Positions 1 through 7,289 of a stretch of DNA of 12,331 bases are shown piece by piece. The notes below the pieces were generated by a model. It was not told where the DNA came from and did not search any database. It worked only from the letters and a program-made list of their open reading frames with translations. The DNA is from an uncultured Muribaculaceae bacterium. GTDB taxonomy: Bacteria > Bacteroidota > Bacteroidia > Bacteroidales > Muribaculaceae. The stretch spans positions 1 through 12,331 of the forward strand of contig CAJTPK010000047.1 of NCBI GenBank assembly GCA_910578075.1, in the 5' to 3' direction. Position 1 is the stretch's first letter. Each line of letters starts with the position of its first letter. The translations under genes and the position numbers were made by a program.

Positions 1-1
1 G

Positions 2-87
2 CGGAGAGACAGGGATTCGAACCCTGGGTACCTAAAAGGCACAACGGTTTTCGAGACCGCCCCGATCGACCACTCCGGCATCTCTCC
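2..87 (-). tRNA. tRNA-Ser (anticodon CGA)
   Basis: Reading the minus strand, a 7-bp acceptor stem (GGAGAGA at 87-81 with TCTCTCC at 9-3) is followed by a D-arm, an anticodon stem with loop CTCGAAA, a long variable arm, and a T-arm with loop TTCGAAT. The anticodon CGA lies at 53-51 and reads the serine codon UCG. The long variable arm is the class II form expected of tRNA-Ser. The discriminator base is G (position 2). Only one further base lies inside the window, so whether CCA is encoded cannot be seen. The 5' end sits about 15 bases after the start point predicted from the promoter at 109-140. Confidence 0.96.
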
Positions 88-108
88 TCGGTCGTTTTTG
101 ATAGCGTG

Positions 109-140
109 CAAAATTACTATTTTTTTTCTTTTGAACCAAA
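109..140 (-). promoter_or_regulatory. Bacteroidetes-type promoter for tRNA-Ser
   Basis: On the minus strand TTTG (140-137) is followed by exactly 20 bases and then TAATTTTG (116-109). This is a full match to the Bacteroidetes housekeeping-sigma consensus, TTTG at -33 and TAnnTTTG at -7. Transcription should start near 102-104, just upstream of the tRNA 5' end at 87. The call rests on the motif match, the spacing and the position relative to the tRNA. Confidence 0.8.
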
Positions 141-283
141 TTTTACAGACAGATTTTATTCAACAAATCGTATATTCTCTCTATTCTTTCTGTTACCTCT
201 ACTATACAACACAACCATACAATACAACATAGAAAATTGTAGAAGCTGATCAATGACCATTTACAACTTTAGCGACACACTAT

Positions 284-315
284 ATTGAAACTTCCAAGTA
301 TTTTCGCTATCTTTG
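284..315 (+). promoter_or_regulatory. Bacteroidetes-type promoter for the nucleoside phosphorylase gene
   Basis: ATTG (284-287) is followed by 20 bases and TATCTTTG (308-315), a full match to the -7 consensus with a three-of-four match at -33. The predicted start near 320 gives a leader of roughly 75 bases before the ATG at 397. Confidence 0.75.
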
Positions 316-319
316 CATA

Positions 320-365
320 TATTCAACTATATTCACAATATTTGGTGCGCAATAATTGTTGAATA
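320..365 (+). promoter_or_regulatory. Dyad at the predicted 5' end of the phosphorylase mRNA
   Basis: TATTCAAC (320-327) is the exact inverse complement of GTTGAATA (358-365), giving an 8-bp stem around a 30-base loop. Its left arm begins at about the predicted transcription start. It could be a 5'-terminal mRNA stem or a repressor operator. The large loop and AT-rich stem make it a weak hairpin, so the call is tentative. Confidence 0.3.
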
Positions 366-396
366 CTTAGAAAATTAAACCTCAAATCTGTATATT

Positions 397-1275
397 ATGG
401 CAGACGATAGAATTATTCCTCCCTCAGAACTGATCATTAATGAAGACGGTTCTGTATTTCATATCCATCTTAAACCGGAACAACTCCGCGATAACATAAT
501 ATTTGTCGGTGATCCCGGAAGAGTTGATATGGTTGCTTCCTATTTCGATACAATTGATTATAATGTGTCTTCACGCGAATTCCATGCAATCGGTGGCACT
601 TACAAGGGAAAACCTATCATGGCTATTTCCCATGGTATCGGACCAGACAATATCGAGATTGTTATGACCGAGCTCGATGCTTTGGCAAATGTAGATTTCA
701 AAACCCGTAAGGTAAAACCTGAACACCGCACACTGAACATTGTACGCATCGGAACCTCCGGATCGCTGCAGGAAGACCTACATATCGGTGATTTTGTTAT
801 TGCAGAAAAAGGTATGGGATTCGATGGCATCCTGAATTTCTACGCTGACCGTGACAAGGTTTGCGATCTTGAATTCGAACGTGAATTCTGTAAACACACC
901 GACTGGAATTCAACATGGGCGGCTCCTTACACAGTAGATGCCGACGCGGGTCTTGTAGATCAGATCGGTAAAGACGATATGGTAAGAGGATACACAATAG
1001 CCGCAGTGGGATTCTATGCCCCCCAAGGACGTATGGTAAGGCTAAAACTCGCAGATCCCAACCTTAACGAAAAAATCGAGAGTTTCCGCTTCAACGGACG
1101 ACCCATCACAAACTTTGAAATGGAATCTGCATGTCTTCAGGGATTATCAAAACTGCTTGGTCACCGGGCGATGACGGTATGCTGCATCATAGCAGAACGA
1201 AGACTGAACAATGCAAATACCGACTATAAGCCAAAGGTAAGACATCTCGTAGAAACCGTGCTCGAAAGATTCTGA
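397..1275 (+). CDS. udp: Nucleoside phosphorylase, uridine phosphorylase-like (PNP/UDP family)
   Basis: This 292-residue cytosolic enzyme should cleave uridine with phosphate to uracil and (deoxy)ribose 1-phosphate in pyrimidine salvage. Family motifs appear in order: the phosphate-binding GDPGR at 38-42, SHGIG at 78-82, RIGTSGSLQ at 117-125 and the ribose-binding NFEMES at 239-244. FYAPQGR at 206-212 aligns with the FYPGQER segment of E. coli Udp, keeping the Phe, Gln and Arg that bind the uracil ring. This favours uridine over purine nucleosides. The length is somewhat above E. coli Udp (about 253), mainly through an N-terminal extension and insertions. The ATG at 397 is the first start after the promoter, and the gene has its own promoter and terminator, so it is probably monocistronic. 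Strict uridine specificity is inference; a broader pyrimidine phosphorylase is possible. Confidence 0.88.
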   Translation: MADDRIIPPSELIINEDGSVFHIHLKPEQLRDNIIFVGDPGRVDMVASYFDTIDYNVSSREFHAIGGTYKGKPIMAISHGIGPDNIEIVMTELDALANVDFKTRKVKPEHRTLNIVRIGTSGSLQEDLHIGDFVIAEKGMGFDGILNFYADRDKVCDLEFEREFCKHTDWNSTWAAPYTVDADAGLVDQIGKDDMVRGYTIAAVGFYAPQGRMVRLKLADPNLNEKIESFRFNGRPITNFEMESACLQGLSKLLGHRAMTVCCIIAERRLNNANTDYKPKVRHLVETVLERF

Positions 1276-1299
1276 AATTATTTAGAAACCATTTAATAA

Positions 1300-1335
1300 C
1301 AATGCACTGCAATCCCGCAGTGCATTGTTTTTTTT
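1300..1335 (+). terminator. Intrinsic terminator after the nucleoside phosphorylase gene
   Basis: A perfect 11-bp stem (CAATGCACTGC 1300-1310, GCAGTGCATTG 1317-1327) with a 6-base loop is followed by eight T residues (1328-1335). It ends the plus-strand phosphorylase transcript. The last Ts overlap the dprA stop codon (1336-1334, minus). For the opposing transcript the hairpin is followed only by a mixed T/A stretch, so any termination in that direction is probably weaker. Confidence 0.9.
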
Positions 1336-2458
1336 AAGATATTGCATATCTGTTACCCGGATAACGGGTGATGATTCCATCAAATTCCAGTTCCGTTAAA
1401 GTCGAAATCAATTCATTAACCCCTACCCCTGTACGCATATGCAATGCATCAATCGCGATTGGTGAAGACTCGAATTTCAATATCTCATATATGATAGACG
1501 CTGTGCCCTCAAGCTCAGGAAATAAATTTCTTTGTCGTGGTGCGACATGCTTGCCAAGCGGCTCCCACCCCATGAGTTCTATCACATCAGCCGCTGCGGA
1601 AATCAAATGAGCCTTCTCTTTTCTAATCAAATGATTACAACCGGCACTCGATTCATCTGAAACTTTACCCGGCAACGCCATCACTTCCCTGTCATATCCA
1701 AACGCAAGATTTGCAGTGCTCATCGCTCCTCCCTTCAATGCCGATTCAACCACAACAGTAAGTTGACTCAACCCAGCTACAATGCGGTTTCTCTCAAGGA
1801 AATACGCCCTACGTGGCGTGGAACCGGAGGGATACTCCGACACTATCGCACCTCCACTCTTTACAATTCTTCTTGCCAGATCACGATTAGCTGCGGGGTA
1901 TATCATGTCGAGTCCATGAGCCATCACCGCCACAGTCGGTAATCCTGCCTCAAGTGCTGCCGTATGCGCAGCAGAGTCAATCCCATGGGCAAGACCGCTC
2001 ACGATACACAGATCCGGGAAATAACCTCCAAGGTCCGAACACAATCTATGACAAAAATCAAGGCCGTATCTGGTAGAGCGGCGTGTGCCGACCACGCTTG
2101 CTGAATGCGGTGAATTCAAATCAGCATTACCCAGCATATACAGCGTAACAGGCGCATCCGGAATCTCCCCGAGCAGCCACGGATAATCATCATCAACAAG
2201 AGACAACACGCGCACCGAATGCCTTGAAGTAAATTCATATTCCTGACGGGCACGGGACAACGCCTCATTACGGTCATTCGCACCGAATCCGCTCCGGCTG
2301 TTCAATCCGAGTGCGTCAGAAACCGACAGAAGATCAAGAGTAAAAAATTCTTTTAATGTCAACCCTCTTTCAACAATCCGTCTTGCAAGAGACGCATTTG
2401 TCCCCCGCATCATTCCCAACGCGATTCTATAGATTATCTCTTCTCCCTCCATATCCAT
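1334..2458 (-). CDS. dprA: DNA-processing protein DprA (DNA-protecting protein, Smf family)
   Basis: DprA binds incoming single-stranded DNA in natural transformation and loads RecA on it; it is also common in bacteria not known to be competent. From the ATG at 2458 the protein has 374 residues: a SAM/HhH-like N-terminal region, an extended Rossmann fold (VGTRRSTRYG at 123-132, SGLAHGID at 154-161, ERNRIVAGLS at 222-231, GGAMSTA at 243-249), and a C-terminal winged helix (about 320-374), so the full family architecture is present. The frame stays open upstream to a possible ATG at 2527, but that would overlap the thioesterase gene by 56 bases and add a non-family leader. The start at 2458 leaves a 13-base gap; 2452 is an alternative. 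It is the last gene of the minus-strand array. Confidence 0.93.
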   Translation of the reverse strand: MDMEGEEIIYRIALGMMRGTNASLARRIVERGLTLKEFFTLDLLSVSDALGLNSRSGFGANDRNEALSRARQEYEFTSRHSVRVLSLVDDDYPWLLGEIPDAPVTLYMLGNADLNSPHSASVVGTRRSTRYGLDFCHRLCSDLGGYFPDLCIVSGLAHGIDSAAHTAALEAGLPTVAVMAHGLDMIYPAANRDLARRIVKSGGAIVSEYPSGSTPRRAYFLERNRIVAGLSQLTVVVESALKGGAMSTANLAFGYDREVMALPGKVSDESSAGCNHLIRKEKAHLISAAADVIELMGWEPLGKHVAPRQRNLFPELEGTASIIYEILKFESSPIAIDALHMRTGVGVNELISTLTELEFDGIITRYPGNRYAIS

Positions 2459-2471
2459 CCTTATAATACTA

Positions 2472-2849
2472 TTATAAATATTTTGCGAAAAGTTTAGCAA
2501 GCTCATCTCCTCTGGATAGCTTTCCATCCTTGAGGATAACGCATGTTACTACGGCTTCCGCGCAAATTTCACCATCGGATCTGACAATATCCTGATGGAA
2601 TATAAAACGCGCACCCTTTCTTTCCACCCTGAGACAACTCAAAAATGTATCTCCTCCACGCAATGATGTCTTATACTCGATCTCGATCTTCCTGACTACA
2701 GCATCAATGCCACGCTGATGAAGAGCAATAAACGACACTCCGGCATCAAGACAGAATTTATGTCTCGTATGCTCCATATAATGGAGATAATTGGCATTGT
2801 TCACGATTTGCTCACAATCAAGCTCATAATCGCGAACCTCCATATCCAT
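2472..2849 (-). CDS. Hotdog-fold acyl-CoA thioesterase (4HBT / YbgC-FadM-like)
   Basis: A small cytosolic thioesterase that probably hydrolyses acyl-CoA or acyl-ACP esters; the substrate cannot be told. From the ATG at 2849 it has 125 residues, near the family norm. The signature is VRDYELD (5-11) followed by IVNNANYLHYMEHTR (15-29), the YbgC/FadM-type active-site loop and helix with Asp11 in the catalytic position; the Gly usual in the DxxGHVNN form is Gln14 here. The frame is open further up, with an ATG at 2891 and a TTG at 2900 that would overlap the preceding stop codon. Those starts add a lysine/asparagine-rich stretch with no family counterpart, so I prefer 2849, with moderate certainty. 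The gene lies between the membrane-protein gene and dprA in the same direction. Confidence 0.85.
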   Translation of the reverse strand: MDMEVRDYELDCEQIVNNANYLHYMEHTRHKFCLDAGVSFIALHQRGIDAVVRKIEIEYKTSLRGGDTFLSCLRVERKGARFIFHQDIVRSDGEICAEAVVTCVILKDGKLSRGDELAKLFAKYL

Positions 2850-2896
2850 TATAAAACAGTATTTCTTATTGTTATCTTTTAATATACGCATGATTC

Positions 2897-3436
2897 TCAA
2901 GACTTTTTTATTTTAGCTGAAATCTTATCCAATGCCTTACGGAAATCATCGACACTGTCAAAGGCTGATAATGGCAGCCACACAAAACCATTAACCGGAG
3001 TTCCTATAGGAAACACCACTGATTTATCAAACACTTTGAAACTCCTTATCCGATCGTAATCTATAAAGAAATCCATCTGCTTCAAGGCATCCGCATCCGC
3101 CTCCGTAGGATTCGGGAAATACATCGAAACGCGAAGCGCCTGCTCCTCAACATACAGATTATGGTCCACGATATTGAACCGGCAGTTCTCACTGAGACCG
3201 TGATAGTAGTAAAGAAACATCATTACTGTCGGCATCAATATGAAAACCACCATCAAGGCCAAAATCGAATACCTCATGTCGATCAGTAAGCCGGCAATAA
3301 TACCGACTAACGCCAACGCACACAACAATAATAATGGAGTGATTCCCCAGAAATGGAACATCTTACGGGCAAAATCACCCCGTCCCATTCTGAAAGGATG
3401 TTCACTCAATCCATTATCATCATTTGTTTTGTCCAT
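2897..3436 (-). CDS. Two-helix membrane protein, YcxB-like
   Basis: A 179-residue protein of unknown function. A polar N-terminus of about 30 residues is followed by two hydrophobic helices (about 31-52 and 56-78), then a soluble domain of about 100 residues containing a YDRIRSFKVFDKSVVF segment and WLPLSAF before a final amphipathic helix. Two N-proximal helices followed by this beta-rich tail resemble the YcxB-like family, but that assignment is by feel of the pattern only. Its ATG at 3436 lies inside the end of the preceding hydrolase gene (17-base overlap), suggesting translational coupling. No catalytic motif is visible, and the context gives no clear role. Confidence 0.75.
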   Translation of the reverse strand: MDKTNDDNGLSEHPFRMGRGDFARKMFHFWGITPLLLLCALALVGIIAGLLIDMRYSILALMVVFILMPTVMMFLYYYHGLSENCRFNIVDHNLYVEEQALRVSMYFPNPTEADADALKQMDFFIDYDRIRSFKVFDKSVVFPIGTPVNGFVWLPLSAFDSVDDFRKALDKISAKIKKS

Positions 3437-4565
3437 CCCGCTTCTCCCTTTCAGATTTATAGATATTTTTATTTACAGCCTTTAGCTTATCCGCAAATCC
3501 TGTTCCTTCATTGTTATAGAGAGCGTCCATATCGATATATTTGTCTCCATTACCCTTATGAATCGGAAACACCTTATCCCTCATCTCCTTTGCGCTATCG
3601 GAAAGCGGAGCGTGTCCATTCGGGAGAATTCCTCTCAAATCCCTGTCAACGCCATCAGCAGAGCATCTGACGCCTCTTATCTCGGAACAAGGCGGGTAAC
3701 CAAGTCCGGTCCACATGATATATTGATCCTTTATCATTGCAGGAGTTGCCTCCGAGAATGACGATACCGGACGGCATCCCTCTATCGCGACGGTAGCTGT
3801 AGATTTATACCTCGGAATAAAGTCCTGGTCAATCACCCAACGGTCAGCACCTGAAGAATAATCTCTCTTGTTCATGTCATGATAGAAACTTCGGCTTACC
3901 TCCTCGGTCAACAATTCCGGTGTGATGTCACCATTCTCCGCAAACGGCTTAAGCAAATGGCAGGCGTTAGCCTCTCTGACAAAGCCAAATCCCTCGTTCG
4001 GACGACCGGAGTGGCTATAGTTGGTGCGCACAAGAACGCCATTCTCCGCATCCTTCAGATCATAACGTTTGAAGGAATGATTGTTTGTTTCAAAATACGC
4101 GCCGTTTCCGGTGGCATCAATCACGCCGAAATTAGCCTCAACACCCATTGGACGCGGCAAAGTCTCAAGAAGACGGGCAAAATCATCAACCGAGCGGCAA
4201 GTCTTCAAAGCCTTGGTCATGACAATTCCCTCCTTATCCATTTTCTTTGAACTCACCTTATCGTCCTTGATATTGTAGGAGGCAGTATTCATCACCGCGA
4301 ACCCCGCCTCATTCATTCCTATCCATGCCTCCTTGAGATATTTGTCGGAAGCGTTGAACAATGCCACATAAGCAAATTCGCCCGCTGCTGCCGGAACGTA
4401 TTCCACTTTATTATCAATAGCGCTTGTATCGCGGTGTTTCCACAATATCGGACGTCCATATGGATTACGGTCTGCTGAAATAATAGCAGACGTGCATGCC
4501 TTGCAATCCGCGGAGGATAGCAGAGACACGCACGCCATTACAAAAGTCAATATTTTTTTAATCAC
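3420..4565 (-). CDS. Secreted C45-like Ntn hydrolase (carcinine hydrolase / acyl-CoA:6-APA acyltransferase type)
   Basis: A 381-residue exported enzyme likely to cleave or transfer a linear amide (acyl) bond; the substrate is unknown. The N-terminus is a signal peptide: two lysines, a hydrophobic run at about 5-17, and a small-residue region ending CKA at 21-23. The mature protein would begin at Cys24 in CTSAII, the expected N-terminal nucleophile of cysteine Ntn hydrolases. Matching family elements follow: ILWKHRDTS at 40-48 (the Arg-Asp pair of the active-site strand), WIGMNEAGFAV at 81-91, ANFGVID at 144-150 and VRTNYS at 179-184, with a probable catalytic Asn182. It begins 10 bases after the malQ stop codon. 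Bile-salt hydrolase and penicillin-acylase relatives share the fold, so the exact activity is open. No lipobox fits. Confidence 0.82.
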   Translation of the reverse strand: MIKKILTFVMACVSLLSSADCKACTSAIISADRNPYGRPILWKHRDTSAIDNKVEYVPAAAGEFAYVALFNASDKYLKEAWIGMNEAGFAVMNTASYNIKDDKVSSKKMDKEGIVMTKALKTCRSVDDFARLLETLPRPMGVEANFGVIDATGNGAYFETNNHSFKRYDLKDAENGVLVRTNYSHSGRPNEGFGFVREANACHLLKPFAENGDITPELLTEEVSRSFYHDMNKRDYSSGADRWVIDQDFIPRYKSTATVAIEGCRPVSSFSEATPAMIKDQYIMWTGLGYPPCSEIRGVRCSADGVDRDLRGILPNGHAPLSDSAKEMRDKVFPIHKGNGDKYIDMDALYNNEGTGFADKLKAVNKNIYKSEREKRDGQNK

Positions 4566-4575
4566 TTATTATCTA

Positions 4576-7254
4576 TTATCTGTTGGATTCAGCAATGCGC
4601 TGACGCATAGCTGCGTTAAAAGTATCATTTCCCATAAGTTCCTCAAGAGTCAGATGCATGCGGTAACGCCAATAATGACGGGGATTAGCAGGCTCGTTGA
4701 TCTGCTCGTCATGCGGATTGCCGCGACGCAATCCTCCGTCACATGCCATCCAATCCTGCAAAGGCAGGATGCAAAGCATGGAAGGACTCTCAAGATGAAG
4801 ATTCACAATCTTGTCACATATCCAAGGCTCCGCAAATTGAGGAGCAGCTCCACTCTCATGCAACACTGAATTATAAAACCTCTGTGTCATCTCAGGATTA
4901 CTCTCCCACCATCCACGGATACCGGCCATGTCATGTGTCGAAGTCATGCAGACTGAATAATATGGATAATGCCATGTGTCACCGAAATCAGCACCGGGAT
5001 CCTTTGGCATCCTCTGGATTTCCAAAGCAAGAATCTGAAGCTGCCTCATCACATCCGGCACACAATCCGGAATCATTCCCAAATCTTCAGCGCATGTCAG
5101 CATGCTTGTGGCGTCAAGCAATGGAGGAAGCTTCCACATTGCCTTGCCATACCAGAAATCATTGTGACGATGATAGAAGAAATCTGTGTAGAGTCTGTTG
5201 AAATTCCATTTTGCATAATCCGACAATATACGGTACTGATACGTATATTGAGCCGCGATACGTGGATGATAATGTCCCGGATGATAAGGATCCTCAATGA
5301 AGAGAACGTCATCTATTATTCCCAGCAGAGCATTCTCAATCCTTTTATTCTTCTCATTTTTCTCTTCATGAAGGAAATATGCCTCAACCTTCTCCTGTGT
5401 ATTTACAAAATCCTTGAGACAATAACGGTCACCTCCGATTCTGTCGAGAAACCTTTCCTTTACCTCCTCTTTCATTTCTCCGAAGAAATCATCAAGCATC
5501 CAGTCAAGGATAAGAGGATTGGTCATCAGTTCACTGTCGATCCAGAAATCATAGCTGTTTCTTAACTCCTCGGCTGAGAATGGCAATGCAGGATTGAAAT
5601 ACCCGAGCAAACCATGCACGGCATTCATTGGGATCTCCCAGATACGGAAGAATCCGAGAATATGGTCAATGCGATAGGCATCGAAATATTCCGCCATCTT
5701 TCTGAATCTGTTCTTCCACCATTTGAAACCATCCTTAGCCATCTCATCCCAGTTATATGTCGGGAATCCCCAGTTCTGTCCAAGCACTGAAAAATCATCC
5801 GGTGGAGCACCCGCCTGCGTATCCATGTTAAACAATTCGGGCGACACCCACGCGTCCGCGCTGAAACGGCTGATGCCGATAGGTATGTCACCTTTGAGAA
5901 CCACTCCGCGGCTATGTGCATAATCGCGGGCGTCACGAAGCTGGCGATCAAGATGGTATTGCACATAATAATGGAAATCAAAACCCTCTTTATGCTCTTC
6001 ACGCAATTCATCAACTTTCGCAGCACCATAACGTGAATACCCGCCCCACTGATTACTGTCAGGAGTCTGATAAAGATCCCTGAGAACGCACCATGCGGCA
6101 TAAGGTTTCAGCCAATACTCATTGCGGCTTACAAAATCCTTGTATTCTTTCTTCCTCATCGTAGATTCCCCCTGTTCAGCGAAAATCTCACGAAGATACT
6201 CCTTTTTCCCGGCATTTACGCGTTCATAATCTATTGCAGGAAGAGAATTCAGCTCAGATGCAAGGGCATGAAAATAGTCACGTCTCGAAGCCTCTTTTAA
6301 TGTTCCTACCTCCCATAGGTTAAGATACATCGGATGCAATGCGAATGTAGAATTAGCCTTATATGGGTATGAATCCACCCATGTTCCGGTCATCGTCGTG
6401 TCATTGATAGGCAGAATCTGAAGAATCTTCTGACCTGTCAACGCACACCAGTCAACCATTTTCTTAATATCGACGAAATCACCGACACCGAAATCATTCT
6501 CCGAGCGCAATGAGAATACCGGTATGGCAGTTCCGGCACCCTTCCAGTTCTCCTTTGGATTCGCAAACCGGATTCCATCTATCACAATCTGTTCCCCCTT
6601 CGATTCCGGACGAATGCCATACACCCTGTTATTGATGTATTCCCATCCTTTTACAGTTTTTGTCGCCTTATCAAGAATCAGAAATTTATATTCAAAAGGA
6701 GATTTCATTTCCGACAGCGGCAGATTCACTTCCCACACCGGGAAACCGGCATCATTCATCACTACTGCTTCCGAAGGATTCCAATTGCCGAGGAATTTTC
6801 CCTCTCCTGCAATTGCAAGAACCTCATCAGGCTCCACCATCGGTGCCTCGATCCTAATGCTTACCGTATCTACCTTGGAAGTCAAAGGCTGATCACGGAA
6901 AGGTCTACGAAGCATTCCATCTACAAAAGCAGATGAATAAAACGGCTTGTCAGCCGGAAGATCATGCCACGAAGAGAATATCCGGTAGGATGTGATATCG
7001 TTCCCTGCCTTGAATCTGTGAGGGGCACCCCATTCGAATCTCCATTCCTTCTCGGGAGCTTTCACAATAAAACTGTAATCAAAATCTCCCGGATTGCGTG
7101 CGAGGTCAAGCTGCAGCTGCCAGGTATCCGGGCTCGTGAGATTCATCTCCACAGCTTTTGTGACATCACCGTTACCGAGTTCGGGGATAGAACCGCTGAC
7201 AAACAGCGATTCTCCCCACTCGGTATGGTAGTTGATATTTAAGGTAATTTTCAT
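4576..7254 (-). CDS. malQ: 4-alpha-glucanotransferase (GH77, DPE2-type with two CBM20 domains)
   Basis: This 892-residue cytosolic disproportionating enzyme moves glucosyl units between maltose or maltodextrins and larger glucans. Two starch-binding CBM20-like domains occupy about 1-105 and 128-232, each with a GNWNP- or GNGD-like loop, and the GH77 barrel covers about 240-890. Active-site motifs are YRIDHILGFFR (nucleophile Asp530), CAEDLG (acid/base Glu723), TSTHD (Asp775), KGDIPIG at 454-460 and GAPPDDFSVLGQNWG at 482-496. The nucleophile and acid/base are 193 residues apart, against about 47 in compact amylomaltases, so there is an insertion of about 146 residues, as in plant DPE2. It has no signal peptide and starts 35 bases after the nrdJ stop codon. 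I see no clear own promoter, so it is probably cotranscribed with nrdJ. Confidence 0.94.
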   Translation of the reverse strand: MKITLNINYHTEWGESLFVSGSIPELGNGDVTKAVEMNLTSPDTWQLQLDLARNPGDFDYSFIVKAPEKEWRFEWGAPHRFKAGNDITSYRIFSSWHDLPADKPFYSSAFVDGMLRRPFRDQPLTSKVDTVSIRIEAPMVEPDEVLAIAGEGKFLGNWNPSEAVVMNDAGFPVWEVNLPLSEMKSPFEYKFLILDKATKTVKGWEYINNRVYGIRPESKGEQIVIDGIRFANPKENWKGAGTAIPVFSLRSENDFGVGDFVDIKKMVDWCALTGQKILQILPINDTTMTGTWVDSYPYKANSTFALHPMYLNLWEVGTLKEASRRDYFHALASELNSLPAIDYERVNAGKKEYLREIFAEQGESTMRKKEYKDFVSRNEYWLKPYAAWCVLRDLYQTPDSNQWGGYSRYGAAKVDELREEHKEGFDFHYYVQYHLDRQLRDARDYAHSRGVVLKGDIPIGISRFSADAWVSPELFNMDTQAGAPPDDFSVLGQNWGFPTYNWDEMAKDGFKWWKNRFRKMAEYFDAYRIDHILGFFRIWEIPMNAVHGLLGYFNPALPFSAEELRNSYDFWIDSELMTNPLILDWMLDDFFGEMKEEVKERFLDRIGGDRYCLKDFVNTQEKVEAYFLHEEKNEKNKRIENALLGIIDDVLFIEDPYHPGHYHPRIAAQYTYQYRILSDYAKWNFNRLYTDFFYHRHNDFWYGKAMWKLPPLLDATSMLTCAEDLGMIPDCVPDVMRQLQILALEIQRMPKDPGADFGDTWHYPYYSVCMTSTHDMAGIRGWWESNPEMTQRFYNSVLHESGAAPQFAEPWICDKIVNLHLESPSMLCILPLQDWMACDGGLRRGNPHDEQINEPANPRHYWRYRMHLTLEELMGNDTFNAAMRQRIAESNR

Positions 7255-7289
7255 ATAAGAATTTATTAAGCCAATATACTATATTTATA

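Larger units (their letters stand above)
88..396. other. Intergenic region between tRNA-Ser and the nucleoside phosphorylase gene
   Basis: This 309-base AT-rich stretch holds no convincing gene on either strand. It carries the promoter of the tRNA gene (109-140, minus), the promoter of the phosphorylase gene (284-315, plus) and a dyad in that gene's leader (320-365). The middle, about 141-283, is pyrimidine-rich on the left and rich in ACAA/ATACA runs around 205-230, and shows nothing recognisable. Confidence 0.7.

Noticed and set aside
2459..2527. Longer dprA start at 2527
   Set aside because: It overlaps the thioesterase gene by 56 bases, and the extra 23 residues do not look like a DprA N-terminus.
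2850..2900. Upstream starts for the thioesterase (ATG 2891, TTG 2900)
   Set aside because: The added residues are polar and lysine/asparagine-rich, with no family counterpart; the ATG at 2849 puts the hotdog strand at the usual distance. ATG 2891 cannot be fully excluded.
4494..4565. Lipoprotein signal on the Ntn hydrolase
   Set aside because: Neither Cys21 (preceded by Asp) nor Cys24 (preceded by Cys-Lys-Ala) fits a lipobox; Cys24 followed by Thr-Ser fits the Ntn nucleophile instead.
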